A stretch of DNA of 64,000 bases from Symbiodinium natans (Eukaryota > Sar > Dinophyceae > Suessiales > Symbiodiniaceae), in NCBI GenBank assembly GCA_905221605.1, contig CAJNDS010001791.1, positions 690,729 through 754,728 of the forward strand. The letters are read 5' to 3'. Of this stretch, positions 34,618 to 43,925 are shown piece by piece. The stretch's first letter is position 1; each line of letters starts with the position of its first letter. Below the pieces are notes generated by a model, which was not told the DNA's origin, did not search any database, and was given only the letters and a program-made list of their open reading frames with translations. The position numbers and the translations under genes were made by a program.

Positions 34618-35129
34618 GAGGAACAGCTACGAGAGCTCATCCGACAGCGGCTTGAGGCATTTTGTCGACCCAGTCGAGTTGCACCCTGATGTGTCCTACC
34701 GTCAAGGTGTGCAGTTTCGCGCTCTCTGGCCAGAGACTCCCAAATCCCGTAATTGAGAAATGCATCTCATCTAAATCTCTGCTAGGGATCCCTTGAACTT
34801 GTTATTTCAGGTAGATTGCTTCATGAAGAGGTTTTGGGAGGCTACCAGAATCTCTGGCTATAACCGGTTCTTGCAAAACTCACGTGCACGGAAGCCTTGC
34901 TGCCAGGGCAGAATGGAGCCAGCGGACGAGATACATGAGCTCTGCGCAACCGTTAACCATGAGCTGGATTACCACGAGGACTTTCAGCAGCGTGGTAGGG
35001 GCGTGCCGTGCCGCTCTAAACCCTAAACCCTTAAACCTAAATGCAAAGAGCACCGAAAGAAGGACCCGGCCACCTTCAGAGCGGCTCTGCAGGCAGCGTA
35101 TGGCGACGAGCTTCAGGACGCCCCAGGAG
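34618..35129 (+). CDS. Three short exons of an unrecognised gene
   Basis: Exon 34,618-34,706 follows AAAACAG|G; its open frame includes SYESSSDSGLRHF and VDPVELHPDVSYRQ, and it ends CAAG|GTGTGC. Exon 34,811-34,994 follows ATTTCAG|G; it includes MEPADEIHELCATVNHELDY and ends CGTG|GTAGGG. Exon 35,049-35,129 joins the second in phase (G+AG gives Glu) and reads HRKKDPATFRAALQAAYGDE, ending GGAG|GTTTAGGG. The first-to-second join is out of phase with these limits. Exons after this are less sure: one from 35,181 (open in two frames) and a terminal candidate at 36,318-36,353 (EAELIVQETKT then TAG). Confidence 0.45.
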
Positions 35130-35607
35130 GTTTAGGGTGGGTCAGGGAGAGATTTCTCGGTTGCTGTTTCTGGTTTACAGGGTTCAGGGATGAAAGCTTT
35201 CTGGGAATTGTGGAAACTGGACGGCAAGTGGCATGTGCATCCAGATTTTGAGGGGAATTTGTGTGAGCTTCTACAGCCTGACTCCTAGCCTAGGGACTTC
35301 GAACGCTCGGGATGCTGCCAGGTTTTGTATTTGCGCAGCCCTACTGCATGAAACCTATTGTGCCCAGCTGCTACACCCTCTTCCTAGGTTCCTGAGTAGT
35401 ACCCTTTTGCCCTTTTTGGTTTAGGGTCCCTTATTCAAGCTGAATATTTTTTGAAGAATGGTACCATTATTATAAAGGGGTTACTCAGGAACCTAGCTCC
35501 CGAAACCCAAAGACCGCAGAGCCGAAATCCTTTTCCTTAAGCGCTGAAAGCCTTGGAGAGTCGCTCCCCGATGCTTCGGCGGATATTGCTCTCCTTCTCA
35601 GGGCTTA

Positions 35608-35705
35608 ATGTAGGAGCCTAGTTAGTTACCAATACTATCCTGGGGGTTCCTCATTATCAGTAGTAGTAGAATGGACCCCAAAACCCAGGCCCCTATACTA
35701 TATCC
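35608..35705. mobile_element. Short TIR element, family 1
   Basis: Edges AATGTAGGAGCCTAGTTAG and CCCAGGCCCCTATACTATAT; interior GGGGGTTCCTCATTATCAG and ACCCCAAAACCC match the family core. Confidence 0.6.
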
Positions 35706-36317
35706 AGAGGTACCACAGAATGCCGTGGCTTGCCCTGAGCCCAAAGCCGGTGACGCATGCCGTAAGTGCCCACATCCTAGAGCATTGCAGAGGGAGGGCG
35801 CTAAAAGCAAAGCCCAAATACCCTAATTCTCTAAACCCCAAACCCACAATTTTCCCCAAAACCCTAAGCCCAATGCTTTCAACCAAACCTTGCTCAAACG
35901 CCGAGATCCTACCCTCTAAACTCAGAACCTTAGTTTAGTTCCTGAGATCGAAAGACTGGGCTCTTGTTAAGGAACTTCATTTAGGCTACCCTAATAAGGA
36001 AAACCTTAATAACAGGCCGGCCTTGTTATGGTAACGTAAATTCAAGAAGCTGCTTATTTTACGCTAGGCCCTTATTGTGGCAACTAAAGTTCCTGAAAAG
36101 GACCCGTGCAATACTACTATTCTTTGTCATATTGCACGGGTCGTTGGGGAGAGAGCAGCCTGAGCTTCACAACTTGGTCCTTTAGGCATCTGCATCAGAC
36201 ACAGTGACTTAGGCTCTGGCGGAGGGGCTGTCAAGCTCCGCCACCGCAGGCGGTTTCTTTCGCCCCTATAAACCCCAACCCTAAACCCTAAACCCTGTGC
36301 TTCCTTGCCTTCCCCAG
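35706..36317. other. No exon seen; inverted repeat and heptamers
   Basis: Holds degenerate CCCTAAA words (35,815-35,900), a perfect inverted repeat at 36,101-36,142, and CCCTAAACCC motifs at 36,270-36,296 just before the candidate terminal exon. Confidence 0.5.
36101..36142. repeat. Perfect 13-bp inverted repeat with 16-bp loop
   Basis: GACCCGTGCAATA at 36,101-36,113 and TATTGCACGGGTC at 36,130-36,142. May be the end of a larger element starting near 35,936, where AGTTCCTGAGA resembles AAGTTCCTGAAAA at 36,087. Confidence 0.9.
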
Positions 36318-36353
36318 GAAGCTGAGCTCATCGTGCAGGAGACCAAGACTTAG
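36318..36353 (+). CDS. Candidate terminal exon
   Basis: After TTCCCCAG|G the frame reads EAELIVQETKT and stops at TAG (36,351-36,353). It may end the gene whose exons lie at 34.6-35.1 kb; the joining phase is not established. Confidence 0.35.
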   Translation, partial: EAELIVQETKT

Positions 36354-38073
36354 TAAGGAGAATTAAGAGCTTCTAACAAGGTTGGGGAGTTTAGGGTTGG
36401 GGAGTTTAGGGGTTTAGGGTTTTGGGGGTTTGGGGGTCTAGGGGTCTAACGGTTTAGGGCTTATAGGGTCGGGGGTTACGGTAGCTTGTATGGAAAACTC
36501 AAGAGTCGGGCTATGGAGTTTTGGGGTTTGGGGTTCAGGGCTTAAGGCTGTGACTGAAAGCACTGTGTTCACGTGAAGGTTTTCTTGATAGTTGCATCGT
36601 CACTTCTTGTTGCTACTACCACTATGACTCCTCTTCTCCTGCTCCTCCTCGCTGAACGCGAAGCCGAGAGGACAACCTTCATTCTCGTATCGGCTTCGCC
36701 GTGAGCCAAGGAGCAAGACCTGCAGGGGTTTGGGGATGTTGAGGCTTAGGGTTCAGGGGCTTACGGTTTAGAGCTTCGGCAGTCGGCAGCCCGCACAGCA
36801 GTTTGTTCAACTCCGTTTTTGCCGGGCTGCGGGCTTCGGGGGACGACATGCGACTTGGATTGAATGGAGAAGCCCTCCTTCCAGTTCCCACTCCTCAGGC
36901 TCTTGCTTACCGTTGCCTGCTGACGGTGTCAGACTTTGCCAGGAGTTGCAGTGGTTGCCTGGCGCGGCAGCAAGACGCTGGTCGAGTTGGGCACGGACCC
37001 ATTGGAAAGCATGGGCATGAGCATTAGAGAAAAGTGTTAGGTCACAGCACAGGCGACGACACACTCGTACGGAGGTCGGAAGAGTTGTGAATATAGTCTC
37101 TTCGTATACGCATACTACAACATACCCTTAAACTCTCCGTCCCTACATATTCATGGGTTTAGATTTAGGGGCCTAAACCCAAGCCCTGAACCCTTCTTGA
37201 AGCCTTGCCAGGACGCCGGCTTTTCACCCAGTCTCTGCCACCTGTGGTTCGATCTCACGGCTGCCCGTCTCTGTTCCATGAGGGACTTCAAGGGTTCGGA
37301 GAGGCAGGCTGAAAGACTTGAAGATGGGTTTTCCAGGAGAATGTAGAAGCCTGAATACTTGCCCTTATAATTCCTCAGAGTTCCTTTTTATGTCTATTAT
37401 TATTATTCTCAGTATTATTATTATACTACAGTATATGCCAGCACCGTAGCTTAAGTATCAAGGCCCGGAGGGGGCTGGGCCCTGGACCAGCAAGCCAGCA
37501 AGATCCATGCATATTGATGCTGCATCTGAATGTCACTTGGTACCTTGATCCCGAGAGCAACCCCTAAACCCCCAAACCCCAGAACCCTATTCAAACCCCG
37601 AAACCCCTAAACCCTAATAATTTAAACCCCCAAAGCCCTTAAGCCCCAGCTATCGAATGTTGCCGGGGCGTTCCTGCGCCTTTGATTCAGCACATCAGGA
37701 GGAGCCCGAAGTTACTTCTGAGATCCCCGTCTTCTAGCACCAGGAAGTAGGAGCCTCATGGTAGACATGTGTAGATGTAGCTTCTAGTAGGTCACAGTAG
37801 ATTCCAGCATGTTATACTATGTTACAGTAGCTTGTAGTAGGTTACGGTAGATTAGGAGATTTTATGGGAATAAGAACTCTGGAAAGTTCCCCTTCAGAGC
37901 AGGAACCGCTTTGTGGGCTTGGGGACGCAAAGTGCTAGAGTTTCGGCTTGTGCTGAAAGCAAAGGGAGACCCTCATGTAGACCCTAGATAGCAGTGTGCT
38001 CAGTATGAGGACCCCCAATTTCGGAACTCCTAAATTGTACGGAGGCTTTCACGTTGAGGATGTTCTCTTGCAG
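36354..38073. other. No firm gene
   Basis: TTTAGGG-type words cluster at 36,380-36,480 and CCCTAAA-type at 37,560-37,650. 36,800-36,898 is open on the plus strand (LFNSVFAGLRASGDDMRLGL) without a fitting acceptor. 37,760-37,858 is a degenerate repeat of TAGTAGGTTACGGTAG-like words. Confidence 0.4.
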
Positions 38074-38288
38074 CCGACGAGGACCAGATCCAAGCACACG
38101 GTGCAATGATGGCGGTGATTGAGCATGACTTCCTTGCGCCTTGTCAGAAACGTCGGAACCATTGTGCAATCAAACAGTATGTATGTCTTGACAAAGGCGC
38201 TAAGAAGCTGTCACCAAGAAACGAGTTTGACGTGAAGACACCACGGCAAATCAACACCGAGGGGTCCGGTCTGTGCAGAGCTCAAGGG
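38074..38288 (+). CDS. Exon of about 71 codons, unrecognised
   Basis: After CTTGCAG the frame is open: DEDQIQAHGAMMAVIEHDFL, then LDKGAKKLSPRNEFDVKTPR, reaching a possible donor GGG|GTTTAC at 38,289. An AG|G acceptor is also available eight bases in (GACGAG|GACC). Nearby exons at 38.6-39.2 kb may belong to the same gene; phases are not proven. Confidence 0.45.
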
Positions 38289-38582
38289 GTTTACTGTGTA
38301 GGGTTTAGGGTTCAGGGTGTAGGCCGGCTCAGCCGGGGGCGACAGCCCAAAACCCCAATCCCTCAGTCCATGCTGTTTTTCAACATGCAAGGGCACCCAG
38401 TTCCAAAAGCCTTGTGTTGCAATCTAGTATTCTCCGAGTCCTGTATGCTGAAGCCTTTGACAGCTGAAACCTTTGACAGCTAATCGCTTTGGGCCTGAAC
38501 TTCGCTGCTATCTACGCTTGTGGAAGTCCTGACAAGAGAAGTGTGCCTAACGGTGTGCGAAGCCCTTGAGAACACAAACCAG

Positions 38583-38888
38583 GTTGCCAGGGGTATAGCA
38601 GCTGTGGAAATGCTTGCGGATGGAGGGTACCTGGGGATCAAAGCGAGCCCAGCGTTAAATGACTGGATGGATCCATGCAGAGGTGAGGTGGGGACAGATA
38701 GTATTCACAAAGAGCGAAGGGGCCAAAAGGAGGGTGAGTGAGCGAGTGAGTGCGTGCGAGAGAGAGAGAGAGAGAAGGAGAGCGAAGGAGAGCGAAGGAA
38801 AGCGGACAGGTCTTTCGGAAGCGCCTGGCAGCTCGGCTGTCGGCGCTGGACGTCGGGCGGCTGGTCTTCTCAGGCAGCTTTCCTGGGG
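38583..38888 (+). CDS. Two exons, unrecognised
   Basis: Exon 38,583-38,626 follows ACCAG|G, reads VARGIAAVEMLADG and ends GAGG|GTACCT. Exon 38,798-38,888 follows GCGAAG|G, reads ESGQVFRKRLAARLSALDVG then RLVFSGSFPG, and ends GGGG|GTTTAGGGG, so the intron starts with a telomere-type heptamer. A GA-rich run (38,757-38,795) lies in the intron before the second exon. The two do not join in phase directly. Confidence 0.4.
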
Positions 38889-39044
38889 GTTTAGGGGTCT
38901 AGGCCCTAGGGGTTTAGGGGTGCAGGGGGTTAAGGGTTTAGGATCTACAGCATCCAGCATACACTAGTGGAGAGCCGTCGCACCCTGCAAGAAACACAAA
39001 CATGATGACATGTACGGTGTGATGATGATGCAGATTGTGACTGC

Positions 39045-39224
39045 CAAGCTGCTGAAGATGATGACGATGTGGAAGATAGAGGAGATAGTGACGATGACGA
39101 TGGGGACAGTGGTGATGATGACGACGATGATGGTGATGATGTTCGTGAGAAGGAGAATGATGATGATATTGACGACGATGATGCTGACGGTGATGATCAT
39201 GGGTTGCTCCCCGGCCATGATCAG
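39045..39224 (+). CDS. Aspartate-rich acidic exon
   Basis: About 60 codons, more than half Asp: for example EDDDDVEDRGDSDDDDGDSG, then DDDIDDDDADGDDHG, ending GATCAG|GTGCGT. The opposite strand gives an artificial hydrophobic frame. Acidic tracts occur in chromatin proteins and in calcium-binding proteins; no family is implied. A GAT-repeat origin without coding role is possible. Confidence 0.35.
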
Positions 39225-39507
39225 GTGCGTGGACATGTCAATGTAGACATAGGTGGCGCAGTGCTAAAGATGCAGATGCTCCTCTAGGCAGGGTCCAAAA
39301 GGAGCCTTATTCTAATGTTTTACAGCCTGCGTTCTAAACTCCCATAATGTTATAGAACCTTTGAGGAAACCCTTAAAGGAACCCTGTTGGAAATTGTTGA
39401 AGCCCCTCTGTCAACATCCCTGCCTTTCGAAGACTCATGCTTATCGTAACTGCACTAGAATATACCCGATTCTAATTATCACCGCCCGTTGATCATATTA
39501 ACCCTAC

Positions 39508-39605
39508 TTTAGGGCTCAGGGGACTTAGCAAGTAGTTTATTTTGGGGGGTATACGTCCCCTAAGTAAGGTTCCCCTACTTCCTCAGTCCCCTGCGCCTCT
39601 AATCA
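39508..39605. mobile_element. Short TIR element, family 2
   Basis: Left TTTAGGGCTCAGGGGACTTA; the right edge in reverse complement reads TTAGAGGCGCAGGGGACTGA. About 98 bp, no coding capacity. Confidence 0.6.
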
Positions 39606-39663
39606 GACCTTAAACCCTTATCCACCCTGAAAGGGAACCGTAGTATAGAACCCTCTAGTACCC

Positions 39664-39760
39664 TTACAAGGAACCCTAAACCATTTCCATAGAACAGAAG
39701 TATACTATAAGGGAGCCCAAAGCCCTATTCTGATTATGCAGGCCCCTACATTACTAAGTC
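39664..39760. mobile_element. Short TIR element, family 1, diverged
   Basis: Core words AAGTATACTATAAGGGAGCC, CAAAGCCCTATTCTGATTAT and GCAGGCCCCTACATTACT follow the family 1 order; the left edge is unclear. Confidence 0.45.
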
Positions 39761-39890
39761 CCTTGAGCCTCGAAGTGCCACCTTGTTATAGTTGGATAAC
39801 ATTTTACATGTTTATGCGTACTTAAACCCAATAAGGAATAAACATTTTGGTGTTTTGATGCTATCCCAACCATGAACTAGACCGTTTCAA

Positions 39891-39985
39891 GTTCCCTATA
39901 GTTACCAACACTATTTTGGGGGGGCTCCTTATTCTAACTATGGTATCATGGCCCCCGAAACCCTGTTCTAATCACCATTTCAAGT
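39891..39985. mobile_element. Short TIR element, family 1
   Basis: GTTCCCTATAGTTACCAACA at the left, GGGGGGGCTCCTTATTCTAA and GCCCCCGAAACCCTGTTCTA inside. Further fragments with the same core occur at 40,206-40,296 and 40,735-40,810. Confidence 0.5.
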
Positions 39986-40491
39986 AGCCTGGAGGGCACT
40001 CCTTGGGTGGTGGACTGGCGCAGTTCTCTGGCAGCACGCGAGGGTTAAGGCTTTGGGGGTTTTAGTGGTACGTAGGGTTTTAGGGTTTTAGGGCTTCAGG
40101 GTTTTAGGGTGTTAGGGTTTAGGTCTAGGGAAGAAGGGTTCCTTTAAAGGGAATCTTTAAGCATTTCTTTGAAGGGACCTATAAGGGTTTATATGGCTGT
40201 TCGTGTTGATGTCCCCTTAGAGGCTTAGAGTTCCTGTATAACTATACCACAAAATGTCCCCAGACCCTATTCTACGTAGTAGGGCTCCTGTTTGTTGCAG
40301 CTGGCGGTGGAGGCAAGCCGTCAGGAATGTGCTATGGATTTGCAGTTGGGCGTTTAAAAGGTTTCGGTTTCGATAGTTAAGATGTCCTTATCTTGGGTCC
40401 TGCAGGGTGATATTCCCACCAGAATCTTACCAGCATTCCCCAAAACCTTCGTTTTTTCCCACACCACTCCTGCAGAGTGTTTTTGCCGGAG

Positions 40492-40586
40492 GCACTCAAG
40501 CCTTCGCTTCCCCAAGGATTGCACATCTGGCACTGCTCGGCGAGCAGCATGCCGGGCGGTTTTCGAATCTTGTGTCTTGGAAGAAA
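40492..40586 (+). CDS. Exon of 31 codons, unrecognised
   Basis: After CCGGAG|G the frame (phase 1) reads TQAFASPRIAHLALLGEQHA then GRFSNLVSWKK and ends AAA|GTTTGC. No fitting neighbour established. Confidence 0.4.
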
Positions 40587-41282
40587 GTTTGCTTTGTCGG
40601 CTGGCGATCTACGAGGTGTCGATACGTGTCGAGTAGTTCGGCCTTGAAGGTCAATCACTGGTGAGCTCCTCTCGCTTGTGGGGTTACGGTGGGGGAAGAC
40701 ACGAAGGAGGCAACCCTTGCGAGGAGACCTTAAAAGGAGCGTGATTCTAGCAATATCGGGGTCTGAATATACCCTAAAACTTTGTTCTTCTTCCTACGGC
40801 CCTTGTATTGCACAAGTTCGTGACCAGCTCGCGTAGCTTGCTAACCTACTGGGACCTACTGGGGTTTAGCGCCTGGGGCGCGAGGTTCCTCGACAGTACC
40901 CTTTTGTTCTTTTTGTGGGGCCCCCTTTTCCAAAGCTGAGCAGTAAACAGCAACGAGCATCTCTGTTTGTGTGTGCGGGTAGTTCTTTTCAGGCCCTTTT
41001 TAGAAGAGTGCCGTACTATTTTGGGGACCTAACAAGGAATGTAGTTTGTGCTTGTCTTTGGGCAGCTTGCGAGCTTCAGGGTAGTGATGAGGCATGATAT
41101 CCCCTTCTTAGCCCCCCAAACCCGAAACGCGAAGCCCCAAACCCAATGTAATTCTACGATACACCCCTTGCAGGCGGCAGAATTAGACAGCCCTCTAAGG
41201 CAGAAGGGTCTCGGGCCTTTTGCTCGTGGTAGAGTTTCGGGCTTGTGGTTTTTTTTCAGGGTGTGGGGTTCAAGGGAACAAG

Positions 41283-41360
41283 GCAATCGACGCTTAAGCT
41301 GCCGGGGCAGCGTGAAGCGCCGCTTGTGTGAGGTGCGAGGCATGCCCCCTGCACCTCAGT
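41283..41360 (+). CDS. Exon of 25 codons, basic, unrecognised
   Basis: After AACAAG|G it reads NRRLSCRGSVKRRLCEVRG and ends CAGT|GTTTAGGG, so the intron begins with three TTTAGGG heptamers. A following exon from 41,410 in matching phase would be Cys-containing (KCGICFTNGLLCRRRHYGG), but two other frames are open there too. Confidence 0.4.
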
Positions 41361-41743
41361 GTTTAGGGTTTAGGGTTTAGGGTTTCGGGGTGCCAGACTG
41401 CCCAACAAAGATCCCGGAAGAGGTCGTCGAAAGTGTGGCATTTGCTTCACCAATGGTCTTCTTTGTCGCCGCAGACACTACGGAGGCCCCTTCTTATCCT
41501 TCTTGAAGTTGGCGTGCCAAAGTGTCTTTGGGATGCCAAGGGCTTGGTTTCCAGCGCTGAAGGGGCGAAAGACCGCTAAACCTTAATAGCCCGTAAACTT
41601 GGGCCTAAACCCTGAACCCTAAGCCGAAAGTGTTCCCCAACTTGCAGCTCGTGGCTTCAGGGATTTCAGTACATCGGCTTCGATGTCGGAGCCTGGCTTT
41701 TCATAAAGAGCTTAGAAGGGCTTGGGGCCGACCTATTCTTCAG

Positions 41744-42012
41744 GGCTGGCACTCGGCCGAGGAAGCAAAGCTAACCCTGCAACAGTGTCGGATACTGGAA
41801 AAGGTAGTAGGACAGATCCCGGAGCATCCTGAAAGAATCCCTGCACAACCTTTATAGTTTTTTGTTAGAATCGTCACAGAACCCGAAATGAAACCCTCCA
41901 AGTACTTTACAAAAACCACCCACCCCGAGCTCGCAGAGGCCACGCAGTCAGTCTTGCAGGAGCTCTTCAGGAGCAGCGTGAACTATGCCGCCAGGGTGCA
42001 TCAGGGCTTTCG
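41744..42012 (+). CDS. Two exons, unrecognised
   Basis: Exon 41,744-41,803 follows CTTCAG|G, reads GWHSAEEAKLTLQQCRILEK and ends AAG|GTAGTA. Exon 41,880-about 42,012 follows GTCACAG|A and reads PEMKPSKYFTKTTHPELAEA then TQSVLQELFRSSVNYAARVH; it ends near TTTCG|GTTTAGG. Both have helical, amphipathic character. Their phases (0 out, 1 in) do not match, so an exon may lie between or one limit is off. Confidence 0.4.
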
Positions 42013-42358
42013 GTTTAGGATTTGCTTGTCTGTTTTTGGGATCGGGGCGATTGGGGTTTAGGGTCGAGGAGTTGCTGAGGGTTTGGGGTTGAGGGTTTAG
42101 GGGAAACTTGGCCCGAAACCTCTAACCCGACCCGCTAAGAAACTGGGTTGAAGTATATAGCTTCAGGTAGTTACCATGCCTGTCACACTATGTGGTCAAT
42201 TTGAGAGTCACCTGCATTAAGCCCTACACCCTGAACCGCTCCCCTGAGATTTGCAGTCAGGCTCCTGGTCATCATAGCTTAGAGTTCTTAGCTTTGGGTT
42301 GTGGGCTTGAGGCTTGCAGCCCCAAAACCAAAAAGCCCAAAACCCTTGCAAGGGTGAG

Positions 42359-42437
42359 TTACTTAAAGTCATGGGACTTAGGGGGATTATAACCCCAATT
42401 TTAACCTACTTACTACGTCCCATGATCCTTTAAGTGT
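42359..42437. mobile_element. Short TIR element, family 2, at an intron start
   Basis: Left TTACTTAAAGTCATGGGACT; the right edge in reverse complement reads CACTTAAAGGATCATGGGAC. The left end is immediately preceded by GTGAG of a possible splice donor, and the right end lies about 20 bases before the CGTCAG acceptor of the next candidate exon. Confidence 0.65.
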
Positions 42438-42454
42438 GCTCTAAAGTCGCGTCA

Positions 42455-43048
42455 GTGCAGCTCGAAGACCTCGGAGGAGACCAGACCCAGAGCGAGATCC
42501 CCCCCAACACCCAAAGCAAAGAGTCTTGAAGAGCTCAATGCAAGCTCTAGCCGTCGCTTCAATTAGGGCTAAAACCCTAAACCCTGAACCCCAAACTGTG
42601 GTGTGCTCGTGGAAAGGGGAAGGGGTCTCCCGGACGCTTAGATCTTGCACAACGACGCGACGCCCCGCATGCCCGGGCTGCCTGAATTCTGGGTGCCAGC
42701 GTTGCAACCCGCTTGCACAATTGTCTGGCTGTTTAGGGTATAGGGTGTAAGGGCTTAGGCTTCAAGGCTGTTTAGGGTTTGGGTCTATGTTTCTTCGAGG
42801 CATTCCGAAAACTTGGCGACCCTAGGCCCTAAGCTGCTCAATCAACCCCTAGGCCCGAAACCCCAAGCCCTGCATTGCTAGACGGGTAGCAAAAACAACC
42901 CGAAATCAGACCCTCCCCCAAGCCCAAAACCCCAAACCCTAAACCTTAAACCCCAAGCCCTAAAATGCCTTAAACCTATCAACAGAGACTCCCAGGAAGG
43001 AGGCGGCCAAAGCTATGGTCCGCAAAGGATTCGCAGAGCCGCCCGACA
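42455..43048 (+). CDS. Two exons, unrecognised
   Basis: From about 42,457 the frame reads QLEDLGGDQTQSEIPPNTQ. A GC donor (CAAA|GCAAAG) would join it in phase to 42,986-43,048, which follows CAACAG|A and reads TPRKEAAKAMVRKGFAEPPD, ending GACA|GTTGTT. Polar, linker-like sequence. Moderate support only. Confidence 0.35.
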
Positions 43049-43059
43049 GTTGTTCTTTG

Positions 43060-43925
43060 TCATTCTTGGCGGGTACTCTTTTTTCCTATACTAATACTAT
43101 GCTATACTATACCATTCTATACTAGTTTAGAGGGCTTTAGGGATTTCAGTCGTTTGAGGCTTTGTGGGAGCGAGGTTTCTGGTTTTCGGCCTTGCGGTTT
43201 CGGAGTTTCATGTTCTGACTAGGAACTCCTGGGCCTAGTTTCGCAGGGGTACCTGGGTGCATTTCTGGCATCACCATTGGCATTCTTTCTACTTCTAGTA
43301 CCAGTAGTGTTAGGATTGTTAGACTTATTGGTTGCTATGCGTACGTTTGGTGATGTTAGCATCAGCAGTATCATGCGTCGTATGTGTCTTATTACTCTGA
43401 TCAATGCCTCATGACTTGCATGATTTTTTCGCATTACCAGTATGATTCCGTTTGTTTTTCTTATTTGCATTGTTTGTACTCTTTGTACTCTTTGTACTCT
43501 TTGTACTCTTTGTACTCTTTGTACTACTTGTGTTATTGGTATGACTTGTGTTTGTCTTCTTGTATTCCCACGAACCAGTAGTGTTCACAACGTTAAGACT
43601 AGTTTTCTGGTGGTAAATCTGCTTACGTTGCCTGAGGAGCAGAAGTCAGGGTTCAGAATCCGCGGGCCAGGCTGTTCTTTGCGGGTTTCGTTCCATTCTA
43701 AGCTGCAGACCTTCAACCTCCCACCACGGGGGTCTGAACGATGCATGTTTGCCCCTTCTAGTCCTCATTCAGCCATGCTACAGTGTACTTCAAAGCCCTG
43801 TGTTTCTTCCCAAGGAAAGGAAGCGGCTTGGCTGCATCACTTGGGGCTTAGGGTTTGGTGTGTAGGGTGTATAGGGATGCCTGCGACCTTGCTTGAAGAC
43901 TGCTCAAACTTTCAAGCACACACAG
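43060..43925. other. No firm exon; low-complexity stretch inside
   Basis: The plus strand is open from 43,442 to 44,044 but passes through a simple repeat at 43,468-43,524; two overlapping readings exist. A possible GC-donor exon at 43,651-43,670 (FRIRGP) was seen but is too short to trust. Confidence 0.35.
43468..43524. repeat. Nonamer repeat (TTGTACTCT)n
   Basis: Six near-perfect 9-bp units. Confidence 0.95.

Noticed and set aside
38964-39236. Hydrophobic minus-strand frame (Ile/Val-rich)
   Set aside because: It is the complement of the Asp-rich GAT/GAC stretch, which has the better exon context on the plus strand.
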